Shown: positions 35,961 to 45,683, counted from the first letter of the stretch. The stretch: 64,000 nt of DNA from DASUAS01 sp963819475 (GCA_963819475.1 CAWFWE010000003.1:248001-312000), one strand, 5' to 3'. The notes: generated by a model not told the origin, from the sequence alone. A program made the numbers and translations.

Positions 35961-36896
35961 ATGGAAACCCGCAGCGTGGGCAGTCTCGAGGTGTCGGTCG
36001 CCGGCCTCGGGTGCAACAACTTCGGGATGCGCATCGACGAAGCGGCGTCGAACGCGGTCGTCGATGCCGCGCTCGGCGCCGGTGTCAACCACTTCGACAC
36101 CGCCGACATCTACGGGAAGGGACGCTCGGAGGAGTTCCTCGGCCGCGCCCTCGGGAGCCGTCGCGGCGACGCCATCATCACCACGAAGGTCGGGATGGGC
36201 GTGCCGGAGGGTGAGCGCGCCGCCAGCGAAGAGCGCGTCGTGCGTGTGTGCGACGAGAGCCTCGCCCGCCTCGGCACCGACTACATCGACCTCTACCTGT
36301 TGCACCAGCCCGACCCCACGACGCCCATCGGCGAGACGCTGTCGGCGTTCGCCAAGCTCGTGGCCGCGGGCAAGGTGCGGGAGATCGGCTGCTCGAACTT
36401 CTCGGGCGCGCAGCTCGAGGAAGCCGAGGCGGTCGCCGCGGAGCTGGGCGTCCCCCGCTTCGTGAACGCGCAGAACGACTTCAGCCTCCTCGACCGCTCG
36501 GTCGAGGACGACGTCCTCCCGATGTGCGAGCGCCTCGATGTCGTGCTGATGCCGTACTTCCCGCTGGCCAGCGGCGTGCTCACCGGGAAGTACCGGAAGG
36601 GTCAGAGCCATCCCGAGGGATCGCGCCTCGCAGCGTGGGGCCCGATGGCCGACCAGTTCGCCAGCGACGAGAAGCTCGACGTCGTCGAGCAGCTCGAGGA
36701 GTACGCGGTCGCCCACGGCCACACGCTGCCCGAGCTCGCGCTGTCGTGGTTGGCGGGGGTGCCGAGCGTCGGCAGCGTGATCGCGGGCGCCACCTCGCCC
36801 GAGCAGGTGCGCGCCAACGCCGCCGCGACCACCGCCTGGAGCCTGACGCCGGAGGAGCGTGCCGAGGTCGACGCCCTGGCGCGCGTCGGCGGCTGA
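35961..36896 (+). CDS. Aldo/keto reductase
   Basis: A 311-residue NADPH-dependent reductase of the YghZ/Tas-like AKR group. The catalytic tetrad is visible: Asp and Tyr in HFDTADIYGKGRSEEFLG, Lys in IITTKVGMG and His in LYLLHQPDP. IGCSNFSGAQLEEA and VIAGATSPEQVRANAAA are cofactor-pocket motifs. ATG 35961 has AGAGGTGG at good distance; ATG 35943 is an in-frame alternative. TAGCGT near 35919 may be its -10. Confidence 0.88.
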   Translation: METRSVGSLEVSVAGLGCNNFGMRIDEAASNAVVDAALGAGVNHFDTADIYGKGRSEEFLGRALGSRRGDAIITTKVGMGVPEGERAASEERVVRVCDESLARLGTDYIDLYLLHQPDPTTPIGETLSAFAKLVAAGKVREIGCSNFSGAQLEEAEAVAAELGVPRFVNAQNDFSLLDRSVEDDVLPMCERLDVVLMPYFPLASGVLTGKYRKGQSHPEGSRLAAWGPMADQFASDEKLDVVEQLEEYAVAHGHTLPELALSWLAGVPSVGSVIAGATSPEQVRANAAATTAWSLTPEERAEVDALARVGG

Positions 36897-37606
36897 GCGG
36901 AGGCGGCACATCACCGGCGTCGCCGCGATCGACCTCGCGCCCGGACCGCTCGCCGACGTCGGCCGTGCGCCCTGCGCCCGGCTGCTCGCGGCGCTCGACG
37001 ACCTCACCGACGATCCGCCGCGCGCGCTGCTCCTGCGCGCGCCGGACGGCGTCGGGGCCCAGGAGCCGCGGGTCCCGACCCCCACCGGCCTGCGCGACCC
37101 CGCGGCGCTGCTGGCCGCGTTCCCCGCACCGACGGTTGCAGTATGGAACGGTCCCGCGGTCGGTGCCGGCGCCGAGCTGCTGCTCGCCGCCGACCTGCGC
37201 GTTGTGGGATCCGACGCGTCGATGGCGTTCCCCGAGGTCGGCGTGGGCGAGCTGCCGTGCTGGGGCGGGACGCAACGGCTCACGCGCGGGGGGAGTGGCG
37301 CTGGCGCTGCGGATGCTCGTCGTCGGTGACCCGGTCGACGCAGTGGTGCTGGAGCGGAGCGGGCTGGCGGTGCTGAGCGACGACCCGGTCGCGCACGCCG
37401 AGGCGCTCGCCGGGAAGCTGGCCGCCGGTGCGCCGCGCGCGCAGGCCGCCGCTCGCGATGCGGTGCAACGCGGCCGTGACCTCACGCTCGCCGACGCGCT
37501 GCGGCTCGAGTCCGACCTCAACCTGCTCATCTCGACCACGACCGACCGCGCCGAGGGCATCGCCGCGTTCTTCGAGAAGCGGCCGCCGCGCTTCACGGGC
37601 TCGTGA
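36859..37606 (+). CDS. Crotonase (enoyl-CoA hydratase/isomerase) family protein (frameshifted)
   Basis: About 245 residues. The crotonase core is APTVAVWNGPAVGAGAELLLAADLRVVG, then ASMAFPEVGVGELPCWGGTQRLTR and, after a frame change, GGVALALRMLVVGDPVDA, with the C-terminal RAEGIAAFFEKRPPRFTGS. The shift lies in the G6 run at 37288-37293; five G restore the frame. The N-terminal half is shorter than in typical hydratases and the usual first catalytic Glu region is weak, so activity is uncertain. GTG 36859, inside the AKR gene after GGAGGAGC, is the best start seen; no other start codon precedes the homology. Confidence 0.7.
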
Positions 37607-38576
37607 CCGCGGCGGGGTGCACCGCGCGTACCGGCGTGGCCAGCGCACTGCGCGCGGTCGAGGCGCTCGCCGACCGGCTCGGCCGGGCGCTTCCGCCCGA
37701 GGCCCGGCCGGGTGCCGACCTGTGGGAGCGCAGCCGCCGCGGCGACGCGTGGCCCGGACGGGCACCGTTGCTCCGCACCGCGGACGGCTGGGTCCACCCC
37801 GGCCCGCCGACCGCGTGGTCGCTGTTCGCGGACATGGCGGTGACGTTGGGCGCGCCGGTCCCGACCGCGGACCGGGCGCTCCCGGACCTCACCGGGCTCA
37901 CCGCCGACGCGGTCGACGCCGAAGCCGCCGCGTGGTTGCTGCCCGCCGCCGCGGTGCGGACGGCGCCGGCGGCCGCCGATCCCGTCCCAACGGTCGGGGG
38001 CACCTCGCTGGCCGGCGCCCACGTCGTGGTGCTCGGCACCGCGTGGGCGGCGCCGCTCGTCGGGCGGATCCTCGCCGACCTCGGTGCGAGGGTGGTGCGG
38101 GCGGAGCACCCGCAGCGTCCCGATCCCTTCCCGCTCCGCGATCGCCTGGCACGCGGCCAGGAACGGATTGCGGTGGATCTCGGGCGGGGCCCCGACCGAG
38201 ACCGGCTGCGCGGCGCGCTCACCGACGCCGACCTCCTGGTCGACGGCCATCCGCCACGCGCGTGCTCGGCAACGCCGACCTCGGCGTCCACGCCCTCGCC
38301 GACGCGTTCCCCGCGCTGTCGGTCCTCCGGGTGGCGGCGTTCGTCGACGACGACCGGCCGGGGTACGGACCGGCGGCGGAGGCGCGCGGTGGCTGGGCCG
38401 CCCGCCACGACCCACCCCGCCTCGCCCGCTCGTCGGTCGCCGACCCGGTGGCGGGGATGGTGGGCGCGCTCGTCTCGGTCGAGCTGTTGACGGCACGTGC
38501 GCCGGGCGACCGCGCTCGCATCTCGTTGGAGGGCGCGGTGGGGCACCTGTTGGCACGGGTGCGGTCCGATGAGTGA
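37603..38576 (+). CDS. CaiB/BaiF-like (family III) CoA-transferase-related protein (frameshifted)
   Basis: About 323 residues. The family III signature LAGAHVVVLGTAWAAPLVGRILADLGARVVRAEHP, ARGQERIAVDLGRG and ADLLVDGHPPRVLGNADLG are clear. About 130 N-terminal residues come before it (LLRTADGWVHPGPPTAW resembles another CoA-transferase segment), so the order looks circularly rearranged or fused. It ends soon after DPVAGMVGALVSVELLTAR. An extra GC in CGCGCG at 38256-38262 breaks the frame. GTG overlaps the previous stop; its own end overlaps the next crotonase. The operon suggests acyl-CoA metabolism. Confidence 0.65.
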
Positions 38577-39285
38577 GGACCGGCTCGTCGTGGCGCGGCG
38601 CGACGCGATCACCGAGATCGTGTTCGACCACCCGCCGATCAACATCTACGACGTCGCGACCCGCGACGCCTTGTGCGAGGTGCTCACCGCCCTCCTGGCC
38701 GATCCCGCGGTGCGGGTCGTGGTGTTCCGGGCGACGGGTGACCACTTCTCGGCCGGCGCCGACCTCGCGGAGTTCGGCACCGCGCCGTCACTGTTCGCCA
38801 TGCGCGACGCGCGCTGGGCGCGCGACGTGTGGGGGCTCCTGCGCGCGGTGCCGGTGCCCATGATCGCGTCGATGCAGGGCAACGCGGTGGGCTTCGGGTT
38901 CGAGCTCGCGCTCCAGTGCGACGTCCGCATCGTGGCCGACGACTGCGTCGTGGCGCTGCCCGAGGCGCGGGTCGGCATGCTGCCGGCCGGCGGCGCGAGC
39001 CAGACGCTGCCGCGTGTGGTGGGGGCGAGCGCGGCACTCGCGGCCGTGATCACCGGTGAACGGGTGCCTGCATCCACCGCGCTTCGACGCGGGTTCGTCG
39101 ACGAGGTGGTGCCACGTGCCGAACTGCGGCCCCACACCGATGCGCGCGCCGACCAGCTGGCGGCGCGCCCGACCGCGGCGGTGCGGGCGGCCAAGGCGGC
39201 GGTGTGGGCGGCGCTCGACCTCCCACTCCCCGTGGGCCTGGCGCGCGAGGCCGACCTCGCGGCGGCGCTGCGCGCGTCGACCTGA
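38569..39285 (+). CDS. Enoyl-CoA hydratase/isomerase
   Basis: A 238-residue crotonase: ITEIVFDHPPINIYDVATRDAL, GDHFSAGADLAEFG (first oxyanion loop), MIASMQGNAVGFGFELALQCDVRIVADD and LPEARVGMLPAGGASQTLPRVVGASAAL. The second motif Glu is retained (LPEARVGMLP). ATG lies within the last codons of the CaiB-like gene (8-base overlap), so the three genes 36.9-39.3 kb are one coupled unit. The exact acyl-CoA substrate is unknown. Confidence 0.85.
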   Translation: MSEDRLVVARRDAITEIVFDHPPINIYDVATRDALCEVLTALLADPAVRVVVFRATGDHFSAGADLAEFGTAPSLFAMRDARWARDVWGLLRAVPVPMIASMQGNAVGFGFELALQCDVRIVADDCVVALPEARVGMLPAGGASQTLPRVVGASAALAAVITGERVPASTALRRGFVDEVVPRAELRPHTDARADQLAARPTAAVRAAKAAVWAALDLPLPVGLAREADLAAALRAST

Positions 39286-39306
39286 CGTCGCCGAGTGGTC
39301 GCCGCC

Positions 39307-39312
39307 TAGCCT
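39307..39312 (+). promoter_or_regulatory. -10 element of flavin reductase gene
   Basis: TAGCCT, 6 bases before ATG 39319; leaderless layout. Confidence 0.6.
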
Positions 39313-39318
39313 CGCCGG

Positions 39319-39861
39319 ATGCCCACACAGCAGGGAATCGTCGGACCCGTGCCCGCCGGTCGCGACCCGGAGGAGTACGACAAGCTCCGCCGCCGCGTGC
39401 TCTGGAAGATGCCGAGCGGGCTCTACGTGCTCGGCTCGAGGGCGGGCGAGCGTCGCAACGGCATGACCATCAACTGGGTCACGCAGCTCTCGTTCGACCC
39501 CAAGCTCGTGGGCGTGAGCGTGGAGCGGGAGGCGTTCACCCACGAGCTGGTCGCCGACGGCGGTGTCTTCTCCGTGAACCTCGTCGCCCAGGAGGACCGG
39601 GCGATCGTGCGCAAGTTCACGAAGCCCGTCGAGGTCGACCTCGAGGCGGGCACGCTCAACGACTTTCCCTTCCATGACGGCGCCACCGGCGCGCCGATCC
39701 TCGACCAGGCGGTCGCGTACCTCGACTGTGAGGTCCGGCAGGCGGTCGAGCTCGGCGGGCACACGCTCTTCCTCGGCGAGATCGTCGACTGCGCGTTCCA
39801 GCTCGACGAGGACACCCCCGTCCTCTCCATGGGGGACACCCGCATGAACTACGGGGGTTGA
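39319..39861 (+). CDS. Flavin reductase-like domain protein
   Basis: A 180-residue FMN-binding split-barrel flavoprotein: WKMPSGLYVLGSRAGERRNGMTINWVTQLSFDPKLVGVSVER, then FSVNLVAQEDRAIVRKF, and LDCEVRQAVELGGHTLFLGEIVDC. These reduce or carry flavin for monooxygenases or act on their own substrate. The C-terminus MGDTRMNYGG is encoded a second time 68 bases downstream with only synonymous differences. Confidence 0.87.
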   Translation: MPTQQGIVGPVPAGRDPEEYDKLRRRVLWKMPSGLYVLGSRAGERRNGMTINWVTQLSFDPKLVGVSVEREAFTHELVADGGVFSVNLVAQEDRAIVRKFTKPVEVDLEAGTLNDFPFHDGATGAPILDQAVAYLDCEVRQAVELGGHTLFLGEIVDCAFQLDEDTPVLSMGDTRMNYGG

Positions 39862-39929
39862 GCCTTCGTCCGATTGCGGGTGTCCGACCAATATTGATGG
39901 GGGACACGAGGATGAACTACGGGGGTTGA
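39829..39929 (+). repeat. Duplicated 3' end of flavin reductase gene
   Basis: Codons for MGDTRMNYGG-stop at 39829-39861 recur at 39897-39929. Three base differences, all silent (ACC CGC versus ACG AGG). The 35 bases between include AT-richer CCAATATTG. This looks like the remnant of a second, related gene or a recombination scar. Confidence 0.75.
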
Positions 39930-40003
39930 GCGCCCGAGACCGGGCGGGAGGCGTCCGAGTACGCTCCGGTCGGTCACGTCGCGCGACGGGGGAGAACGGC
40001 ACG

Positions 40004-41646
40004 ATGATGCAGTCGACGATGCAGGACCTCCCGCTCAACGTCGGCATGATCTTCCGTCACGGACGCGCGCTCCACGGCGACAGCGAGGTGGTCACCTTCG
40101 AGGGCGCGGCCAGCCGGCACGCCTCGTTCGCCGACGTCAGCGCCCGGGTGGACCGGCTCGCGGCGGCACTCGGTGAGCTCGGCATCGAGTCGGGCGACCG
40201 CGTCGGCACCTTCATGTGGAACACCCAGCAGCACCTCGAGGCGTACTTCGCGGTGCCCCTGATCGGCGCGGTGCTGCACACCCTCAACATCCGGCTGTTC
40301 CCCGAGCAGCTCACCTACATCGTGAACCACGCCGGTGACCGGCTCGTGCTGGTCGACGACAACCTGGTGCCCCTGCTCGCCCGGGTGGCCGCCGACCTGA
40401 AGACGGTCGAGCGCTACGTCGTCGTCGGCGACGGCGACTACGGCGAGCTCGAGGCCGCGGCCCCCGCCGCCGAGTTCCTCCGCTACGAGGAGGTCCTCGA
40501 CCGCGCCGACGTCGATGGCCTCGAGTACCCGGAGGTCGAGGAACGCGCCGCCGCGGCGATGTGCTACACGAGCGGCACCACCGGGAACCCGAAGGGTGTC
40601 GTCTACTCGCACCGGTCGACGTTCATCCACACCATCGGCATCCAGACCGGCACCGGGGTGCCCTACACGTGGAACGACCGCGTGCTGCCGATCGTCCCGA
40701 TGTTCCACGCCAACGCGTGGGGCGCGCCGTACGCGGCGTGGATGGCCGGCGCCGACGTGCTGATGCCCGGCCGCTACCTGCAGGCCGAGCCGCTCGCCAC
40801 GTTCATCGCCACCGAGCGTCCCACCTGCACGTGCGCGGTGCCCACCATCTGGGCCGACCTCCTCCGCTACTCGGACAGCCACGACGTCGACTTCTCGTCC
40901 CTCGAACGGATCATGTGCGGCGGTGCCGCCGTCCACGCGCGCTGATGGAGGCGTTCCAGGAGCGCTTCGGCATCCGCGTGCTGCAGGCCTGGGGGATGAC
41001 CGAGACCAGCCCGGTGGCCGCGGTGTCGATCCCGCCCCGCGGCGTCGAGCCCGGCACGCCCGAGGAGATGGACTGGCGAGCCTTCACCGGACGCCCGCTG
41101 CCCGGCGTGGAGCTCCGCATCGTCGGCGACGACGGCGCAGTGCTGCCGTGGGACGGCGAGGCGGTCGGTGAGATCGAGGTGCGCGGCTCGTGGATCACCG
41201 CGTCCTACTTCGGCGACCCCGCGCCCGAGAAGTTCGACGACGGGTGGTTGCGCACCGGCGACATCGCCAGCGTCACGCCCAACGGCTACCTGAAGATCAG
41301 TGACCGCTCCAAGGACGTCATCAAGTCGGGTGGGGAGTGGATCTCGTCGGTGGAGCTCGAAGGCCATCTGATGGCACATCGGGCGGTCGCCGAGGCGGCG
41401 GTGATCGCGGTGCCCGACGCGCGGTGGGACGAGCGCCCGCTCGCGTGCGTGGTCGTGCGCGAGGGCGCGGCGACGAACGCCGAGGAGCTGCGCGAGTTCC
41501 TTGCCGAGCGGATCGCGAAGTGGCAGCTGCCGGAGCGGTGGACGTTCATCGACGAGGTGCCGAAGACGAGCGTGGGCAAGTTCGACAAGAAGGTCCTCCG
41601 CGCCCGGTACGCCGACGACGAGCTCGCGGTGGAGGAGCTGCGGTAA
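40004..41646 (+). CDS. Long-chain fatty-acid--CoA ligase (AMP-binding, frameshifted)
   Basis: About 547 residues of the ANL adenylate-forming family. Motif A3 is MCYTSGTTGNPKGVVYSH, A5 is QAWGMTETSP, then WLRTGDIASVTPNGYLKISDRSKDVIKSGGEWIS and the catalytic Lys region PKTSVGKFDKKVLRARY. The N-terminal MQDLPLNVGMIFRHGRALHGDSEVVTF fits medium/long-chain ligases rather than MenE. The frame breaks at 40933-40934, where CCC has become CC (GAAVPRALMEAF). ATG 40004 follows GGGGGAGAACGG. Confidence 0.9.
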
Positions 41647-41668
41647 CTCCCACCGCTCGACGTCGCTC

Positions 41669-43666
41669 ATGACCATCACGCTCGCTGCCTCGGTCTTCGA
41701 ACGTCTCGGTGACGAGCTCTGGTTGCTCGTGCCCGCGCTCGCGTTCGCGCTCGTCGCCAGCGCGCTCATCGGGCGCGTGCTCGGTGTGCGCCGCTCGTTC
41801 GCGGCGACCGTCGTGTCCGGAACCGCCGGGTGGGTCATCGGTGCGGTCGTAGCGCTGTGGATCGCGGCCGACACCCATCCCGCGTCCGACGGCTTCAGTC
41901 GCAACCTCTTCCTCTTCTCGTTGCTCGGCGCGATGGCGGCCGCGGTGTGGCTCGAGTTCCTGGCCCGTCCCGGGGTCCTGGTCCGGGCCCAGACCGGCCT
42001 GCAGTCGGTGCCGCACCCCGTCCGATCGCTCCGGCGGCGCGGTCGCCGGGTCCAGCGGTACGCGGAGATCACCCGCATCGCGGTGCGCAACGGGCTGGGG
42101 CCGTCGCTCGGGCTCGGGCGCAAGGAGGATGTCGAGGCCGCCGGCGCCCGCCCGCCGGTTCGGCGCCTGCGGTTGGCGCTGGAGGAGTGCGGCGGGATGT
42201 TCGTGAAGCTCGGTCAGGTGTTGTCGACCCGCACCGACCTCATCTCGCCACAGGCCGCGACCGAGCTCGGGCTCCTCCAGGACCACGTGCGCCCCGCCCC
42301 GCGCGACGCCATCGCCGAAGTGCTCGAGGAGGAGCTCGACACGCCGGTGCCCGACGTGTTCCCGGGCTTCGACTGGCACCCCCTTGCCGCTGCCTCCATC
42401 GGTCAGGTGTACCGGGCGCAACTACCCGACGGGTCGCCCGTCGTGGTGAAGGTCCAACGGCCGGGGATCGATGAGTCGGTGCGAGTCGATCTCTCGGTGC
42501 TCGAGGAGCTCGGCCACGTCGTCGAGTCGCGCACCACGTGGGGGCGCGAGTACCGGGTCGACGAGCTGGTCGACGAGTTCTCGGCGCGCTTGCGCGAGGA
42601 GCTCGACTACCGGACCGAGGCGCGCAACGCACACTCCATCGCGTCCACAATGCCCGCCGACGCGCACATTCGGGTCCCGTACGTGTACGACGAGCTCAGC
42701 ACGTCGCGCGTGCTCGTGATGGAGTGGCTCGACGGCACCAGCGTGCGCGAGGTCGACTGGGGCGCGGCCCGCATCGCCGACCGCGTGAAGCTCGCCGACT
42801 CGCTGCTCCAGACCTTCCTCGAGCAGATGTTGCAGGAAGGCGTGTTCCACGCCGATCCGCATCCCGGCAACGTGATGCTCCTGGCCGACGGGCACCTCGC
42901 GCTCATCGACTTCGGCGCGGCCGGCCGGCTCGACCCCGTGCAGCAGGCCGCGTTGCGTGACCTCATGGCCGGGGTGAGTCGCCGCGACGCCGACGCGGTC
43001 GTGCAGGCGGTGTTGCAGGTCGCGAGCCTGCGCCGCGGCGTCGACATCAACGACTTCGAACGCGCGCTGGCGCGGTTCATGGCGCAACACCTCGCGCCCG
43101 GCTCGCAGCCCGATGCCGCGATGTTCAACGCGATGCTGCGGTTGATGTTCGACTACGGCATCACGATGCCGGCGGAGTGGAGCACGTTCTTCCGCGCGCT
43201 CATCGTGCTGGAGGGGACCCTCACCACCATCGCGCCCGGGTACTCGGTGATCGACGCGGCCGAGAGCATCGCGGCCAAGTGGGTCCGCAGCCTCATCAAT
43301 CCCAACTCCATGCAGCAGGCACTGCGCGACGAGCTGCTGCGCACGGTGCCGATGCTCCGGCGCCTCCCGCGCCACGTCGACCGCGCGTTCAGCAACCTCG
43401 AGCGCGAAGGCCTCCGGGTACGGGTCACGCACTTCTCCGACGAGCACGACGAGCGCGTCGTCGCGCGACTCGTCAACCGCGTGGTCCTCGCGTTCCTCTC
43501 CGGCGCCATCGGGCTCGTGTCGGTCGGCCTCCTCGCGATCGACGGCGGGCCGGCGTTCTCCGACCGCACCTCGCTCTTCCGCGTCCTCGGGTACTTCGGG
43601 CTCTTCTGCGCCACGGTGTTGGCGATGCGGGTCATCGTCGCGGTGCTGCGCGACGGCCTCAACTAG
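41669..43666 (+). CDS. UbiB/ABC1-family atypical kinase, membrane-bound
   Basis: A 665-residue protein with three N-terminal hydrophobic segments, a UbiB kinase-like core and two C-terminal helices (VVLAFLSGAIGLVSVGLLAI, LGYFGLFCATVLAMRVIVAVL). The family hallmarks are CGGMFVKLGQVLSTRTDLI (KxGQ), the Ala-rich loop LAAASIGQVYRAQ, VVKVQRPGI, FHADPHPGNVMLL and LIDFGAAGRLD. Such ATPases support quinone or isoprenoid lipid metabolism, which fits a menaquinone-based organism. The N-terminal membrane part is longer than in E. coli UbiB. Confidence 0.88.
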   Translation: MTITLAASVFERLGDELWLLVPALAFALVASALIGRVLGVRRSFAATVVSGTAGWVIGAVVALWIAADTHPASDGFSRNLFLFSLLGAMAAAVWLEFLARPGVLVRAQTGLQSVPHPVRSLRRRGRRVQRYAEITRIAVRNGLGPSLGLGRKEDVEAAGARPPVRRLRLALEECGGMFVKLGQVLSTRTDLISPQAATELGLLQDHVRPAPRDAIAEVLEEELDTPVPDVFPGFDWHPLAAASIGQVYRAQLPDGSPVVVKVQRPGIDESVRVDLSVLEELGHVVESRTTWGREYRVDELVDEFSARLREELDYRTEARNAHSIASTMPADAHIRVPYVYDELSTSRVLVMEWLDGTSVREVDWGAARIADRVKLADSLLQTFLEQMLQEGVFHADPHPGNVMLLADGHLALIDFGAAGRLDPVQQAALRDLMAGVSRRDADAVVQAVLQVASLRRGVDINDFERALARFMAQHLAPGSQPDAAMFNAMLRLMFDYGITMPAEWSTFFRALIVLEGTLTTIAPGYSVIDAAESIAAKWVRSLINPNSMQQALRDELLRTVPMLRRLPRHVDRAFSNLEREGLRVRVTHFSDEHDERVVARLVNRVVLAFLSGAIGLVSVGLLAIDGGPAFSDRTSLFRVLGYFGLFCATVLAMRVIVAVLRDGLN

Positions 43667-43835
43667 GACGCAAGTCCGGCCGGCGGGGCCCACGTTTCGC
43701 GGTCGTCCTGACGCACTCCGTGAGATTTCCTGCGAACCCCGTATCCCCCGGCGCGGCGAGGGCGTTGGCAGGGTCGAGCGCTCGGACCGGACTCCGACCC
43801 ACCGGGAAGGGTTGCCGCGACAGGAGGGCACGACC

Positions 43836-44306
43836 TTGCGTCAGCTCGAAGCCGAACCTCGTACCGGTCGCACCCCGCGGCGTTCCCAGCTGCGTCGTCG
43901 CCAGCGGGGGGAGCGCCTCGGCCGACACCGGTCTGGCGCTCCTGCCCCCCTCCCGATCCCTGACTCGCTGCCTCTCCGTCCGGTGCCGCTCCCCCCGCTC
44001 CCGGCACCGGAGCTCCCGGTCCCGCTCCCCCCGGGCACTCCCGCCTTGTCCCCGCCTCCAGTACCTGCGCCGGTGGTCTCCGTGGACCCGACCGTCCAGG
44101 CGCAGCTGTGTGGCAACGGCGTGGGTGTGCTCGGGCGCGGGACCGGGCGACCTGCACCGGCACGCAGGACGGCGGCACGTCGTCCGGCGGCCGCGGTGCG
44201 GGCCTCCCTCGACGTGAGCCCGACGGTCCAGGCCGACGCCGGCCTCGGCCTGGCCGCCGTCGGCGGCGGGATGTTGCCGCTCCACCGGATGGGGTACAAG
44301 GGATGA
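43836..44306 (+). CDS. Proline-rich protein of unknown function
   Basis: TTG start 13 bases after the start of GGAGGG. About 156 residues: a basic N-terminus (RTGRTPRRSQLRRRQRGER), a Pro/Leu/Val stretch (PLPIPDSLPLRPVPLPPLP), then two related segments, VDPTVQAQLCGNGVGVLG and VSPTVQADAGLGLAAVGG. The first faintly recalls chaplin-type CGNSVSV repeats, but a signal peptide is not evident. It lies directly upstream of an ECF sigma gene and a membrane protein with PPVSL repeats, so a cell-surface role is plausible. The region 43667-43835 before it has no gene. Confidence 0.5.
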   Translation: MRQLEAEPRTGRTPRRSQLRRRQRGERLGRHRSGAPAPLPIPDSLPLRPVPLPPLPAPELPVPLPPGTPALSPPPVPAPVVSVDPTVQAQLCGNGVGVLGRGTGRPAPARRTAARRPAAAVRASLDVSPTVQADAGLGLAAVGGGMLPLHRMGYKG

Positions 44307-44334
44307 GTGCTGAGGTCGGCGCGGGGCTGGCGGA

Positions 44335-44973
44335 GTGAACGCACCGACGCTGGTGCGCGCTGATCTCAAGCGTCCGACGACCGACGCCGATCTCGGGAGT
44401 GTGGCTTCTCGCCGCACTCCCGAGCCTGGCGTCGCCGTCGCGTTCCACGAGGCTCTCGCCGGCGCGTTGGAACGCGCGCCGTGGGCCTGTCGCTGGCTGT
44501 ACGACAGCTACGCCGGGCGCGTGTTCGGCTACCTGCGCGCGCAGGGCTCCGGCGAGCCGGAGGATCTGACCAGCGAGGTCTTCCTCCGGGTGTTCGACCG
44601 GTTGCAGCTGTTCTCCGGCGACGAGATGCAGTTCCGTTCGTGGCTCTTCACCATCGCCTACCGGATCCTCGTCGACGACGCCCGCCGACGTCAGCGTCGT
44701 CCGAAGACGGTCGCGCTCGCGCCGCTGGTCGAATCGGTCCCCGCAGGTGACGTCGAACGCGAGGCGCTCGCCAACGTCGGTTCGGAATGGGCCGACTCGA
44801 TGCTCCAGTCGTTGCCGCCCGATCAGCGCGCTGTCCTCGCGCTCCGCGTCATCGCCGACCTGCCCCTCGAACAGGTCGCCCAGATCCTCGACAAGCGGGT
44901 GGGTGCGGTCAAGGCCCTGCAACATCGCGCACTCGCGTCGCTCCGACGACGTTGCGAGGAGGTCCTCGCATGA
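44335..44973 (+). CDS. ECF RNA polymerase sigma factor
   Basis: A 212-residue group 4 sigma factor: region 2 WLYDSYAGRVFGYLRAQGSGEPEDLTSEVFLRVFDRL...FRSWLFTIAYRILVDDARR, region 4 MLQSLPPDQRAVLALRVIADLPLEQVAQILDKRVGAVKALQHRALASLRRR. About 40 extra residues come before region 2. The stop overlaps the next gene (ATGA), marking the following membrane protein as its partner. Confidence 0.88.
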   Translation: MNAPTLVRADLKRPTTDADLGSVASRRTPEPGVAVAFHEALAGALERAPWACRWLYDSYAGRVFGYLRAQGSGEPEDLTSEVFLRVFDRLQLFSGDEMQFRSWLFTIAYRILVDDARRRQRRPKTVALAPLVESVPAGDVEREALANVGSEWADSMLQSLPPDQRAVLALRVIADLPLEQVAQILDKRVGAVKALQHRALASLRRRCEEVLA

Positions 44974-45683
44974 ACGACGCCCAAGTGCTCCAGCTCCTCG
45001 TCGACCGGTACGCTGCCGTCCCGGCGCCCACCCCGAGCCGTGAGCTCGCGGCGCGCATGGACGCGGGATGGATCGGTACCGCCGGCGACGACCGCGGCGC
45101 GGTCGTGGTGCCCTTCGTCCCCCGCCCCCGCCTCCGCCTGCGCTACCTCGTGGCGGTGCTCGTCGCCGGCTTCGTCGCGATGAGCGGTCTGGCCGTGGCG
45201 GGTGCCCTGCCCGACCCGGTCCAACGCGGCGTGGCCTCCGTGGCGTCGCACCTCGGCATCGACCTGCCCAACCCCGACGGCGGCTCCGGCGCGGGCCCGA
45301 CCGACGGCGGCACCGGTGGGCACGGCCCCTCGGGCAGCACGCCCACGGGCTCGACGCCGGGCACTTCGGGCCCGGGCTCCGATCGCGACGCGGGCTCGTC
45401 CGGTTCCGGCTCGGGATCGAGCTCGGGCGCCACGGCCGGCACGTCCACCACCACGACGCTGCCCGGTGGCGGAGGCCTCGCCGGCGTCGGCGTCCCGACG
45501 ACCACGCTGCCGCCGGTGTCGTTGCCACCGATCACGCCGCCGCCGGTGTCGTTGCCGCCCTTGACCGTCCCGCCGATCTCGTTGCCGCCGATCTCGTTGC
45601 CGCCGGTGTCGTTGCCGCCGGTGTCGTTGCCACCGATCTCGTTGCCGCCGATCTCCCTGCCCCCACTGCTGCCCGGGCTCTGA
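44970..45683 (+). CDS. Membrane protein with PP(V/I)SL repeats, possible anti-sigma partner
   Basis: A 237-residue protein: about 55 cytoplasmic residues (LLVDRYAAVPAPTPSRELAARM), one membrane helix (YLVAVLVAGFVAMSGLAVAGAL), a Gly/Ser/Thr-rich linker and a C-terminal run of about ten pentapeptides (PPVSL, PPISL, PPITP). The repeats are also visible in DNA as TTGCCGCCG units. The cytoplasmic part has no zinc-type anti-sigma motif. Position and coupling make it the likely regulator of the ECF factor; the extended repeat could span the wall. Confidence 0.7.
   Translation: MNDAQVLQLLVDRYAAVPAPTPSRELAARMDAGWIGTAGDDRGAVVVPFVPRPRLRLRYLVAVLVAGFVAMSGLAVAGALPDPVQRGVASVASHLGIDLPNPDGGSGAGPTDGGTGGHGPSGSTPTGSTPGTSGPGSDRDAGSSGSGSGSSSGATAGTSTTTTLPGGGGLAGVGVPTTTLPPVSLPPITPPPVSLPPLTVPPISLPPISLPPVSLPPVSLPPISLPPISLPPLLPGL

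Noticed and set aside
40004..41646. menE (o-succinylbenzoate-CoA ligase)
   Set aside because: Its N-terminus and A-motifs fit medium/long-chain acyl-CoA ligases, and it lies with crotonase-type genes rather than in the men cluster.
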